The position numbers and the translations under genes were made by a program. The notes below the pieces were generated by a model, which worked only from the letters and a program-made list of their open reading frames with translations, made no database searches and was not told the DNA's origin. From an uncultured Flavobacteriales bacterium (lineage in GTDB: Bacteria; Bacteroidota; Bacteroidia; Flavobacteriales_D; Crocinitomicaceae), in assembly GCA_937973685.1 (NCBI GenBank), contig CALJKJ010000003.1, forward strand, positions 1 through 64,000: a stretch of DNA of 64,000 nucleotides, written 5' to 3'. Of the stretch, positions 33,227 through 41,775 are shown piece by piece. How positions within the stretch are numbered: position 1 is the first letter of the stretch; the number at the start of each line of letters is the position of its first letter.

Positions 33227-34219
33227 ATGCAATTCTCATCCTTTCAATCAACGCTCACAACTTTGCTTGCTTCATTTTTTAATGAAGCTAGTACGGGGTG
33301 TTGGTTTATGGGGAATCAACAAACAAATTTTCTTTTTGAACAGGACATTGTTCCATGTAGTATTGAAGAAACGGTTGTGCTAAAAAAACTAATTAGCGAG
33401 CAGAAATCTGCTAATTTTGAATTGTCAACAACGAGTGTTCTGCGTAAATTACATACATTTATTACAGATCATCATTTCCATAAAATCAATTTACTTTCTG
33501 GTGAAGTGCTTTTGATTGCGAGTAATCAAAGTGCAGATGTCTTGATTATTTTTGAACGCATTTTAAAACAACAACTTGCTGATTTAGCCAAACGTCAACA
33601 TATTCTTCAATTGTTTGATAACGAATCAACGAAAAACAACTTGCTTTTCAATGAAAACACCCAGTTAAAAGCGCATCGTAAAAACGAAATACTGTTGATG
33701 ATTAATCAATGGGAGAAAAAACATTCACCGATACGTATTCAATTTGACCATTCTTTTATTCAGAAAATCGATTTATTAAGTTCAAACGATACCATTATAA
33801 ATCAATTAAACGCTGCATTTGAACTGATTCAATATTTGAAACCTGGATTACTGGAATACCGAGTTAACGAATCGTTCTTTACTTCAAACGAAAGCGCACA
33901 ACAGATTGTAAATCATAAAATTAACACACCTGTTAATACAACTAGAAATCGTTCTGAATTATTATTAGATAAATACGAAGAAGCTGCACAAATCGCATTA
34001 GCAAACAATCAAGTAGTCAATGGCCGGACAATTGCAGCCTACCTCCAGCCTTCCGTGTCACCTCCAGCAATAACAGACGCTTTGAAGAAAAACAGAAAAG
34101 CAATTAAAAGCTTGTTGGATGAAAACCCAACTAAATGGGGTTTACTTCGAAATTACCTGAAACCAGTTAAAAACATTTCGGAAGCGAGTAATTACGCTTT
34201 TCATGCTGGTTTTAATTGA
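33227..34219 (+). CDS. Uncharacterised protein, possible C-terminal helix-turn-helix
   Basis: A 330-aa cytoplasmic protein I cannot assign. The first 125 residues are mixed alpha/beta and resemble a sensor-like domain, followed by a coil (about 140-170), and a helical C-terminus (about 240-325). The C-terminus, LLLDKYEEAAQIALANNQ, then NGRTIAAYLQPSVSPPAITDALKKNR, has the rhythm of a helix-turn-helix; NPTKWGLLRNYLKP follows. DNA binding is inference. Phased CTTAATT repeats precede it. Its last eight bases overlap the convergent DnaJ-like gene. Confidence 0.55.
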   Translation: MQFSSFQSTLTTLLASFFNEASTGCWFMGNQQTNFLFEQDIVPCSIEETVVLKKLISEQKSANFELSTTSVLRKLHTFITDHHFHKINLLSGEVLLIASNQSADVLIIFERILKQQLADLAKRQHILQLFDNESTKNNLLFNENTQLKAHRKNEILLMINQWEKKHSPIRIQFDHSFIQKIDLLSSNDTIINQLNAAFELIQYLKPGLLEYRVNESFFTSNESAQQIVNHKINTPVNTTRNRSELLLDKYEEAAQIALANNQVVNGRTIAAYLQPSVSPPAITDALKKNRKAIKSLLDENPTKWGLLRNYLKPVKNISEASNYAFHAGFN

Positions 34220-34958
34220 CCAAATAATTATAAGCACTGTTGATTTCTAGAAACGCTGCTGTCATTTCATGTTGTTTTTCAGCGGAAGCCAACACAAATT
34301 TATCCGGATGATATTTAGCTGCCAACTTGCGGTACGCTCTTTTTATTTCTTTCAGCGATGCGTTTTCATCAATTTGTAGAATTTTAAAGGCTTTGCTATT
34401 GTTGATGTCTTTCGAGAAATAATTTCTAGTCGTTTGTTTATTAGAGTCAAAACTAGCGATTCGTTTGTCGATTTCTCGGGCGATAAAACTGTATGATATT
34501 CCAATCAACGATCCAAAGCGTGTAATGGCAACTATTTCTCTATCAATAATTCGCTCCTCAGAAAACGATACATCTAAAAGAAAATATAAAAGTTTGAGAC
34601 GTTCTTTTTCGCTGGTTAATTGTTGAACAACCCAACGAGCAATTGCACGAATTGTTGTTGTTTTGCGCAATGCTTGAGTTAATTCAAATGTTGCGTCAAC
34701 AGTTGATTTATCGAAATTCCGTTTGATATAACTGTGAATAAATGCAATTTTCACTTCAGAATAACGCGCATTTTTCTTCAATAACCAAGCTGCTAAAAAA
34801 ATGTAAGCGGTTGCTTTTTTGTCCTCTGACTTAACCAAACCTAATGTTGGTTCATCCTCTTTGATGCGATAAAATTTTTGTGATCGGTAGAACTTGACAA
34901 TTGCTCGTATAAATAACAAAAGAATAATTAAACCGAAAACCTCAAAAAGCACAACCAT
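34212..34958 (-). CDS. Membrane-anchored DnaJ-domain protein (DjlA-like)
   Basis: About 248 aa: an N-terminal membrane helix (FEVFGLIILLLFIRAIV), a middle TerB-like helical domain (about 45-160), and a C-terminal J domain (about 185-248) with the HPDK motif (KYHPDKFVL). This is the layout of DjlA-type co-chaperones that recruit DnaK to the membrane. Start ATG 34958 is chosen over TTG 34967. Downstream end overlaps the neighbour by eight bases. Confidence 0.8.
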   Translation of the reverse strand: MVVLFEVFGLIILLLFIRAIVKFYRSQKFYRIKEDEPTLGLVKSEDKKATAYIFLAAWLLKKNARYSEVKIAFIHSYIKRNFDKSTVDATFELTQALRKTTTIRAIARWVVQQLTSEKERLKLLYFLLDVSFSEERIIDREIVAITRFGSLIGISYSFIAREIDKRIASFDSNKQTTRNYFSKDINNSKAFKILQIDENASLKEIKRAYRKLAAKYHPDKFVLASAEKQHEMTAAFLEINSAYNYLVN

Positions 34959-34971
34959 TCGAAACAACTAA

Positions 34972-35196
34972 TTACCATTGATTCTTTGGAACAAGTGGGA
35001 TAATCAAATGTTCTAAACCATTGAGTTTAATTTCATAAATCAATTCCATTTGCTTACCTAATTTTCCTGGAGGAAATCCATTTTGCTTGAACCAAACAAT
35101 ATAATGCTCTGGTAAATGAATTAAAAAACGCCCTTGGTATTTACCGAAGGGCATTTTTGCTTCAGCAAGCTGAACTAATTCATGTTTGTTATTCAC
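34972..35196 (-). CDS. DUF3820 family protein
   Basis: A 74-aa protein matching DUF3820: KMPFGKYQGRFLIHLPEHYIVWF, GFPPGKLGKQMELIYEIKLNGLE. The family is small and widespread, also found joined to exonuclease domains, and of unknown function. It lies 8 bp after pepD and 13 bp before the DnaJ-like gene, in one apparent transcription unit. Confidence 0.85.
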   Translation of the reverse strand: MNNKHELVQLAEAKMPFGKYQGRFLIHLPEHYIVWFKQNGFPPGKLGKQMELIYEIKLNGLEHLIIPLVPKNQW

Positions 35197-35204
35197 GAAT
35201 GAAC

Positions 35205-36659
35205 TTATTTAACGGGAATTGACGCTAAGGTCGATAATAAAAATTCCCAGAATTTTTGAACGGATGAAATTTGAACGCATTCGTCAGGTGAATGAGCACC
35301 TCTGATATTTGGTCCAAAGGAAATCATGTCCATTTTCGGGAAGTGTTTTCCTAAAATCCCACATTCCAAACCAGCGTGACAAGCTTTGATTTTTGGATCA
35401 GTTTTAAACGTTGTTTTGTATAAATCAGTCATTAATTGAAGTATTGGCGACTGAGCATTTGGTTGCCATCCTGGATATTCACCCCCTTGAACAACAGCTG
35501 CACCAACACTTTCAAAAGCACATCTCACCGCATTAGCAATATCTGATTTTGTCGATTCAACCGAACTTCTTTGTAAAGACTGTGTAACAAACTGTCCGTC
35601 TTTAACCGTAACGATAGCTAAACTTGAAGAAGCTTCAACTAAATTTTCAATATCGGGACTCATTCTAAAAACACCATTTGGAACAGCGTAAATAGAATTC
35701 AAAATTCGCTCAAAATCAATATGTTTTACCGATTGAGTTGCTGCATCTATTTTAGACATTTTCCAAAACATTTCGGTTTCAATTGTTGCAAATTCATTCG
35801 TCAAAACTGCAACAAAATCATTGTAAGCTTTTTCGAACAAAGCAAATTCAGCAGTTGGAACTGCTAAAACTGCAGTCGCTTCCCTTGGTATTGCGTTGCG
35901 TAAACTCCCTCCATTGAACGAAATCAAACGTAAATCAACCAATGCAATCAATTGATACATCAAACGATTCATTAATTTATTGGCATTCCCTCTTCCCAAA
36001 TGAATATCCATTCCAGAATGACCACCTAATAAGCCACGCAGTTGAATTTCAACAGTTTGAAAATCACTTGGCAAATCAACCATTTCGACAGCCAAAGTTG
36101 TTGTTGTATCTATTCCACCTGCACATCCGATAGACAATTCGTCATCGTCTTCCGTGTCTAAATTCAATAAAATTGTACCTGTAATATTAGACGGATCAAC
36201 ATGCATTGCTCCAGTCATTCCTGTTTCTTCATCAATCGTAAACAATGCTTCAATTGCAGGATGTTTTATTTCGTTTGAAGCTAACACAGCCATGATTGCT
36301 GCAACGCCAATTCCATTGTCTGCACCAAGTGTCGTTCCGTTTGCTCGAACCCAATCTCCATCAACAAACATGTCAATTCCTTGCTGATCAAAATCAAAAA
36401 CAGTTGTTTCGTTTTTTTGATGCACCATGTCAATATGCGACTGCATGACAATTGTTTGTCGATCTTCCATTCCAACGGATGCTGGCTTTTTGATGATGAC
36501 GTTACCAATTGCATCATTGATTGTTTCCAATCCCAAACCACGACCAAAATCAAGCATGAATTGAATAATACGCGCTTCTTTTTTTGAAGGTCTTGGCACA
36601 GCATTCAAAGCTGCAAAATTACTCCAAAGTCCTTGTGGGTTTAATTCTTTTACTTCCAT
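35205..36659 (-). CDS. pepD: Aminoacyl-histidine dipeptidase (M20, PepD-like)
   Basis: A 484-aa cytosolic zinc dipeptidase of the M20 family, which splits Xaa-His and other dipeptides. Metal ligands and catalytic residues appear in VMQSHIDMVHQ, LGADNGIGVAAIMA, FTIDEETGMTGA and NLDTEDDDE, and near the C-terminus in CHAGLECG and SFGPNIRGAHSPDE. The lid domain is about 190-380. It heads or continues a unit with DUF3820, 8 bp apart. Confidence 0.93.
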   Translation of the reverse strand: MEVKELNPQGLWSNFAALNAVPRPSKKEARIIQFMLDFGRGLGLETINDAIGNVIIKKPASVGMEDRQTIVMQSHIDMVHQKNETTVFDFDQQGIDMFVDGDWVRANGTTLGADNGIGVAAIMAVLASNEIKHPAIEALFTIDEETGMTGAMHVDPSNITGTILLNLDTEDDDELSIGCAGGIDTTTTLAVEMVDLPSDFQTVEIQLRGLLGGHSGMDIHLGRGNANKLMNRLMYQLIALVDLRLISFNGGSLRNAIPREATAVLAVPTAEFALFEKAYNDFVAVLTNEFATIETEMFWKMSKIDAATQSVKHIDFERILNSIYAVPNGVFRMSPDIENLVEASSSLAIVTVKDGQFVTQSLQRSSVESTKSDIANAVRCAFESVGAAVVQGGEYPGWQPNAQSPILQLMTDLYKTTFKTDPKIKACHAGLECGILGKHFPKMDMISFGPNIRGAHSPDECVQISSVQKFWEFLLSTLASIPVK

Positions 36660-36670
36660 AATATCATTTA

Positions 36671-36886
36671 TTAAGCTGATGGCTTATTAATTATCTTATC
36701 AACGTAGAGGTCTTCTACTTTTTTTCTTGCCCAAGGCGTTTTTCTCAAAAACGTCAAACTCGATTTTATACTTGGATCGCTATTGAAGCAATTGATTGGA
36801 ATGAGGTAACCTAAGTGCTCAAAACCATATAAATCAACTAATTCAGTTACAATCTTTTCTAAGGTAATACCGTGTAAAGGATCCAA
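36671..36886 (-). CDS. VF530 (DUF2132) family DNA-binding protein
   Basis: A 71-aa protein of the VF530 type: DPLHGITLEKIVTELVDLYGFEHLG, CFNSDPSIKSSLTFLRKTPWARKKVE. The family is annotated as DNA-binding from its helical structure; a physiological role is not known. It lies 13 bp after ettA and 11 bp before pepD on the same strand. Confidence 0.85.
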   Translation of the reverse strand: MDPLHGITLEKIVTELVDLYGFEHLGYLIPINCFNSDPSIKSSLTFLRKTPWARKKVEDLYVDKIINKPSA

Positions 36887-36899
36887 AACTATTGACTAA

Positions 36900-38582
36900 T
36901 TAGTTTAACTTTCTATACTTGATTCGTTTTGGACCAGCATCCCCCAAACGTTTGCGTTTGTTTTCTTCGTATTCTGAATATGAACCTTCAAACCAAACTA
37001 CTTGTGAATCGCCTTCAAAAGCTAAGATATGCGTACAAATCCGATCCAAGAACCATCTATCGTGGGAAATGACTACTGCACAACCAGCAAAGTTTTCGAT
37101 TCCTTCTTCCAAAGCACGCAAGGTATTTACATCGATATCATTTGTAGGCTCATCGAGCAATAAAACATTTGCTTCGGTCATCAACGTCATTGCTAAATGC
37201 AAACGGTTACGTTCACCACCTGAAAGAACGCCGACTTTTTTACTTTGGTCACCACCTGCAAAATTGAATTTAGACAAATAAGCACGCGCATTGAATTTTT
37301 GGTTACCAATTTCGATGAATTCATTTCCACCACCAATCACTTCAAAAACGGATTTTTCCGGATCAATTGATTTATGCGTTTGGTCAACGTATCCAATTTT
37401 CACAGTTTCACCAATCGAGAAATTACCTCCATCTGGTTGTAATTCATCCATGATCATTTTGAAAATGGTTGTTTTACCAGCACCATTTGGCCCAATAATA
37501 CCAACGATTCCTGCTGGTGGTAATTTGAAATTCAAATCATCGTATAATAATTTATCGCCAAATGCTTTCATAACGTGTTCCGCATCGATAACATTGTTAC
37601 CTAAGCGCGGTCCATTTGGAATTGGAATTTCAAGATTCACTTCTTTGTCTTTCATTTCCTCCGACATCATTTTGTCGTAATTCTGGATACGCGCTTTGTT
37701 TTTTGCGTGACGTCCTTTTGGATTCATACGCACCCATTCCAACTCACGCGCAAGCATTTTTTGACGTTTCGATTCCGTTTTTTCTTCTTCTTTTAAACGG
37801 TTACCTTTTTGTTCTAACCAAGAAGAATAGTTTCCTTTCCAAGGAATCCCCTCACCTCTATCTAATTCTAGAATCCAACCAGCGACATTATCCAAGAAAT
37901 AACGGTCGTGCGTCACAGCAATAACTGTTCCTTTGTATTGTTGCAAGTGTTGTTCTAACCAGTCAATTGATTCAGCATCCAGGTGATTGGTAGGCTCATC
38001 GAGTAAAAGAATATCGGGATTTTGCAATAACAAACGACACAAAGCAACACGGCGTTTTTCTCCACCTGAAAGCGTTTCAATTAATTGATCATCAGGCGGA
38101 CAACGCAACGCATCCATTGCACGATCGAGTTTTTGATCCAATTCCCAAGCATCTAATGCATCAATTTTATCTTGAACAACTCCTTGACGCGCAATGAGTT
38201 TGTCCATTTTATCAGCATCATTCAATACTTCTTCGTCCATGAAAGCATTGTTAATATCCTCGTATTCTTTCAAGACATCTACAATTTCTTGTGCGCCTTC
38301 CATCACAACTTCTTTGACAGTTTTCTTTGGATCTAATTCCGGCTCTTGTGGTAAGTAACCAACGGAGTATCCTGGAGAAAAAACAACATCACCTTGGTAC
38401 GATTTATCCAATCCAGCAATAATTTTCATTACTGTAGATTTTCCCGAACCGTTCAATCCGATGATTCCAATTTTAGCACCGTAAAAAAAGGATAAGTAAA
38501 TATCTTTAATGATTTGTTTTCCTTGAGGTGTAACTTTCGAAACACCGACCATTGAAAATATGATTTTTTTATCGTCTGACAT
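36900..38582 (-). CDS. ettA: Energy-dependent translational throttle protein EttA (ABC-F)
   Basis: A 560-aa ribosome-binding ATPase with two ABC cassettes and no membrane segments. Each cassette has Walker A (GLNGSGKST, GPNGAGKTT), signature (LSGGEKRR, LSGGERNR) and Walker B (LLLDEPTNHLD, LLLDEPTNDID). The charged linker between them (about 240-310, MLARELEWVRMNPKGR) is the P-site tRNA interaction motif. EttA gates early elongation in response to ADP/ATP. A -7 box lies 19-26 bp upstream. Confidence 0.95.
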   Translation of the reverse strand: MSDDKKIIFSMVGVSKVTPQGKQIIKDIYLSFFYGAKIGIIGLNGSGKSTVMKIIAGLDKSYQGDVVFSPGYSVGYLPQEPELDPKKTVKEVVMEGAQEIVDVLKEYEDINNAFMDEEVLNDADKMDKLIARQGVVQDKIDALDAWELDQKLDRAMDALRCPPDDQLIETLSGGEKRRVALCRLLLQNPDILLLDEPTNHLDAESIDWLEQHLQQYKGTVIAVTHDRYFLDNVAGWILELDRGEGIPWKGNYSSWLEQKGNRLKEEEKTESKRQKMLARELEWVRMNPKGRHAKNKARIQNYDKMMSEEMKDKEVNLEIPIPNGPRLGNNVIDAEHVMKAFGDKLLYDDLNFKLPPAGIVGIIGPNGAGKTTIFKMIMDELQPDGGNFSIGETVKIGYVDQTHKSIDPEKSVFEVIGGGNEFIEIGNQKFNARAYLSKFNFAGGDQSKKVGVLSGGERNRLHLAMTLMTEANVLLLDEPTNDIDVNTLRALEEGIENFAGCAVVISHDRWFLDRICTHILAFEGDSQVVWFEGSYSEYEENKRKRLGDAGPKRIKYRKLN

Positions 38583-38600
38583 ATCTTTTTATTAATGCTT

Positions 38601-38633
38601 CAAAGTTACGAAAGCAAAAGCGAAACACCACAA
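38601..38633 (-). promoter_or_regulatory. Promoter of ettA
   Basis: TAACTTTG on the minus strand (38608-38601), with TTG (38633-38631) 22 bp upstream, fits the Bacteroidota consensus. Confidence 0.5.
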
Positions 38634-38743
38634 AAATGCCTTTGAAAATTGATGTAAATTGCTTATTTAATCAATGAACAGCTACTTTTAGTAAATTGAT
38701 GTCTAAAATTCAAAAACATGGTTTAATTTAGTAAATAAAAAAC

Positions 38744-39373
38744 ATGCGTGCTTCATACACTTTTCGCTTTTCAGCCATTGCATTGATCTGTTTTCTTGCA
38801 ATCGCTTGTAAAAAAGACACCATCACTTATCAATTGAATTGCCACGTTACAGATTCCTCTGAAGCTACAGGATTGGCTGGAGCGACAGCAACGGTGAAGA
38901 TTTTTTATACAGCTGGTGCAGGACAGAACACAGAAACGACATATACAACTGACAATTCTGGAAATTTTGAATTGACAATCGAACGGAAAAAAATTGAGAA
39001 AATAGTAATCAGCATATCAAAAGACGGCTACTTTTCAACAGCACGTACTTTTTATTTGGATGAATTATCTGTTGAAGATCTAAATCAAATCGATTTTTCG
39101 ACGTATGCAAAAGCTTGGGTAAAACTTCATTTCACTGGTGATGGAACTATTAATTATCAATTCAACCGTGAAATTGGTTTGGAAAATTGTGATGCTTGTT
39201 TTCCGAATGGTTTACAAACATTGAATGGAGTAACAGACACATCGCTTTATTATATCAATAATGGAAACATGCCATTTCAATTATTTTGGACTATTCAAGG
39301 AAGTGCAATAAGCGGACAAGAAAATGTAATAACTACATCTTTAGATACGACAGAAATATTAATCTCAAACTAA
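38744..39373 (+). CDS. Lipoprotein with carboxypeptidase-regulatory-like domain
   Basis: A 209-aa lipoprotein: signal peptide with lipobox FLAIAC (Cys22), then a beta-sandwich domain (about 28-110: LNCHVTDSSEATGLAGATATVKI, DNSGNFELTIERKKIEKIVISISKDGYF) of the CarboxypepD-reg type and a second beta-rich half with a CDAC motif. No enzymatic residues. It is probably exposed in the periplasm or on the surface. Alone between ettA and a membrane protein gene. Confidence 0.65.
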   Translation: MRASYTFRFSAIALICFLAIACKKDTITYQLNCHVTDSSEATGLAGATATVKIFYTAGAGQNTETTYTTDNSGNFELTIERKKIEKIVISISKDGYFSTARTFYLDELSVEDLNQIDFSTYAKAWVKLHFTGDGTINYQFNREIGLENCDACFPNGLQTLNGVTDTSLYYINNGNMPFQLFWTIQGSAISGQENVITTSLDTTEILISN

Positions 39374-39398
39374 AAAAAAGGGAGCAAAGCCCCCTTTA
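39371..39398 (-). terminator. Terminator of the four-helix membrane protein gene
   Basis: On the minus strand AAAGGG and CCCTTT (39377-39382 with 39392-39397) form a stem followed by eight Ts; an inner GC/GC pair closes an AAA loop. The T run lies at the end of the convergent lipoprotein gene. Confidence 0.65.
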
Positions 39399-39415
39399 GT
39401 TAAAATAATTTTGTG

Positions 39416-39994
39416 TTATTTTTTAGTATTAACTGCAATTTCAGTCAATGCTGAAATTCTTTCAGCTATAAAATAAAAAACAGCAATAATTAAGAACCCA
39501 ATAATTGGTCCTACCACTATTGATGCAACTCCCAAATCAGCATCCATCAGTAACATTGAATTTCTAACATCTGAAAAAAGAGCAATTAACCCTGTAACAA
39601 ATCCTATTACAACCAAATAGGTTGAAACAATCTCCCCTACAGCTCTAATAAAAATTGAAAAAATAGCACTTACGACAAAACGTGAATCAGCTGTTTGGTT
39701 AATTGTTGATGCTCTGAACCAACAAATCTGAAAAATAATCCAATGAGCAAAAACAGTTGCGATTAAAAAAACAAATGCCCAAATATTTATTCCTTCTTTT
39801 GGTCTCATGTTTTCATCAAAGGAAATTGATTTGTACATTTTTACATCGAAGAAATGATAAACGGAGTATAATGCAAACAACAAACTTGCTGCTCCAATCA
39901 ACCAAAATAAGATTTTAAAACCTAATTTGATTGTTTTGCCCTCATTTAGATTGTGTAAAAGAGGATGACTTAAATTAAAAAATAAATTGTTCAT
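39416..39994 (-). CDS. Uncharacterised four-helix membrane protein
   Basis: About 192 aa with four predicted membrane helices (approximate positions 22-45, 70-95, 105-140 and 155-180), short loops and a small cytoplasmic tail. Resembles DUF2975-like membrane proteins in layout only; no family is assigned. I start it at ATG 39994, as the nine residues before it (from 40021) lack hydrophobic or charged features that would be expected of a real start. Confidence 0.55.
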   Translation of the reverse strand: MNNLFFNLSHPLLHNLNEGKTIKLGFKILFWLIGAASLLFALYSVYHFFDVKMYKSISFDENMRPKEGINIWAFVFLIATVFAHWIIFQICWFRASTINQTADSRFVVSAIFSIFIRAVGEIVSTYLVVIGFVTGLIALFSDVRNSMLLMDADLGVASIVVGPIIGFLIIAVFYFIAERISALTEIAVNTKK

Positions 39995-40137
39995 AGTTGT
40001 GTAGTTTAATAATTGAAACAATTTTAAATTATTAATCCAATCATTACTAACAAAATGAATATGAACGAATTACCAATGAATAAAACACATTATTCAAAGA
40101 GGATTTATTATAATACCGATAACAAAAGCTAACAAAA

Positions 40138-41652
40138 TTAATCTTCGTCCTCAATAAACTTGCGCAATTCTTGTCGCAATTGACGGTTATATGTTTCCAT
40201 CAAGTACTTGAAATAGTTCGGTGTACTTTTCGCTATACATTTCGTGTACACTTTCAAGCGGTGTTCGATGTGATCTTGAAGGTAAGGAATAACTTTAATT
40301 GCTTCGTCAAAATCTTTGGTCACACGTGCAATTCCTTCAGCGTGATTACTCATGGATAAATCAACAGCAACTTTTCCTTTTTCGCCTTTATCTACACATT
40401 CGTAGTAGACATCACGCATTGAAAAAGCATCCAAAAATGCGACATCCACATATTGCTCCATCTGACGTGGGAATTCAAATTCAACTTCAAATTCAATATC
40501 ATCGTCTTCAGACATACGTGCTTCTAAGAAGCGATCGGGGAAACGGAAAGCATCTTGCCAATTGATGTAATCTTGCCACAAACCAAAGCGACGTACGTTA
40601 TTCCCTAAGTCGATTAATTTAAATTGTGATTTGTTTGGCAATCTTCTAGAACCACGACCAATCATTTGATGGTACAAAGTCAAGGAACGAGTCGCACGAT
40701 TTAATATAATTGTCTCAACTGTTGGTTCATCGAACCCAGTAGTCAAGATTCCCACAGAAGTTAGAATTGCATCTTTGGTATGTTTGAACCAATGCAACAC
40801 ATCTTTTCGATCTTTGTCACTAAAGGTTGAATCTAAGTGACGAATTTTATACCCACGTTTTTTGAACGTTTCTTCAACACGCAACGAAGTTTCAATTCCT
40901 GAATTAAAAATCAATGTTTTATTGCCTATAGCAACTTCTTCGTATGCAAACAACAATTTCTCTTGCATGAAGTAATTTCCATAAACTACCTCTGATGAAC
41001 TTACCGTAAAATCACCATTGGATCCTATTTTCAATCCATGCAAATTCACATCATAGGTAAATGTCTCCGCATCCGACAAATAGCCACTTTCAATTAATGA
41101 TGAAATGCTTTCACCAACAATTAACTTGTTGTAATGGTCGTTTAATGGTAATGCTTTATTGGAACTCAATGGTGTTGCAGTGACACCTAAAATATTAGCA
41201 CCAGCATAATATTGGAATATCTTTCTGAAACTATTGTAATGTGCTTCATCGACAATTACTAAACCGATGCCATCTAAAAAGTTTTCGTTTTCCTGTAAAC
41301 GGTTGTTCAATGTTTCTACCATTGCAATGAAACAAGGATAATGGTCTTCGTCTATTAGGTTTTTGACTTCACTACTAATTACTTTGTTGTCAATACCAAT
41401 TGCTTTCAATTGTTTAGAAGTCTGAACGGACAACTCAATTCGGTGTGTCAAAATCAGTACTTTCTTTTCCCAGCGACGAATGTATTCTTGAGCAACTTCT
41501 GAAAAAATAACCGTTTTTCCGCCACCAGTAGGCAATTGAAAAAGCAAATTAAAATCAGCTCCGTTCTTTTCCAATTCATCAATGATAATGGTTACCGTTT
41601 TCGATTGAAAAGGATATAATTGTTTTGCTTCGAACAGTTCTGAGTCAATCAT
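40138..41652 (-). CDS. DEAD/DEAH-box (SF2) helicase
   Basis: A 504-aa superfamily 2 helicase. RecA-like domain 1 carries QLPTGGGKT (Walker A), VIVDEAHYNS (DEAH) and GVTATP; domain 2 carries LIFNSGI, LTSVGILTTGFDEP and YHQMIGRGSRR (motif VI). This is the RAD25/UvrB-like layout of DNA- or RNA-translocating enzymes; a specific job is not known. A C-terminal extension (about 375-504) is acidic and helical. It is not linked to its neighbours. Confidence 0.88.
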   Translation of the reverse strand: MIDSELFEAKQLYPFQSKTVTIIIDELEKNGADFNLLFQLPTGGGKTVIFSEVAQEYIRRWEKKVLILTHRIELSVQTSKQLKAIGIDNKVISSEVKNLIDEDHYPCFIAMVETLNNRLQENENFLDGIGLVIVDEAHYNSFRKIFQYYAGANILGVTATPLSSNKALPLNDHYNKLIVGESISSLIESGYLSDAETFTYDVNLHGLKIGSNGDFTVSSSEVVYGNYFMQEKLLFAYEEVAIGNKTLIFNSGIETSLRVEETFKKRGYKIRHLDSTFSDKDRKDVLHWFKHTKDAILTSVGILTTGFDEPTVETIILNRATRSLTLYHQMIGRGSRRLPNKSQFKLIDLGNNVRRFGLWQDYINWQDAFRFPDRFLEARMSEDDDIEFEVEFEFPRQMEQYVDVAFLDAFSMRDVYYECVDKGEKGKVAVDLSMSNHAEGIARVTKDFDEAIKVIPYLQDHIEHRLKVYTKCIAKSTPNYFKYLMETYNRQLRQELRKFIEDED

Positions 41653-41775
41653 TTGTTATCTTAAAGGGGGTACAAAAGTACTGTTCTTTTAAAGAAAAGA
41701 CAACCTATTCACTTAAATAGTAGTAACAAACTGAATAATAATTGTTTAAACCTGATATTTTAACAGAATTAGCAA

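Noticed and set aside
37291..37680. 129-codon frame opposite ettA
   Set aside because: Antisense frame within a conserved gene; no signal peptide, no family features.
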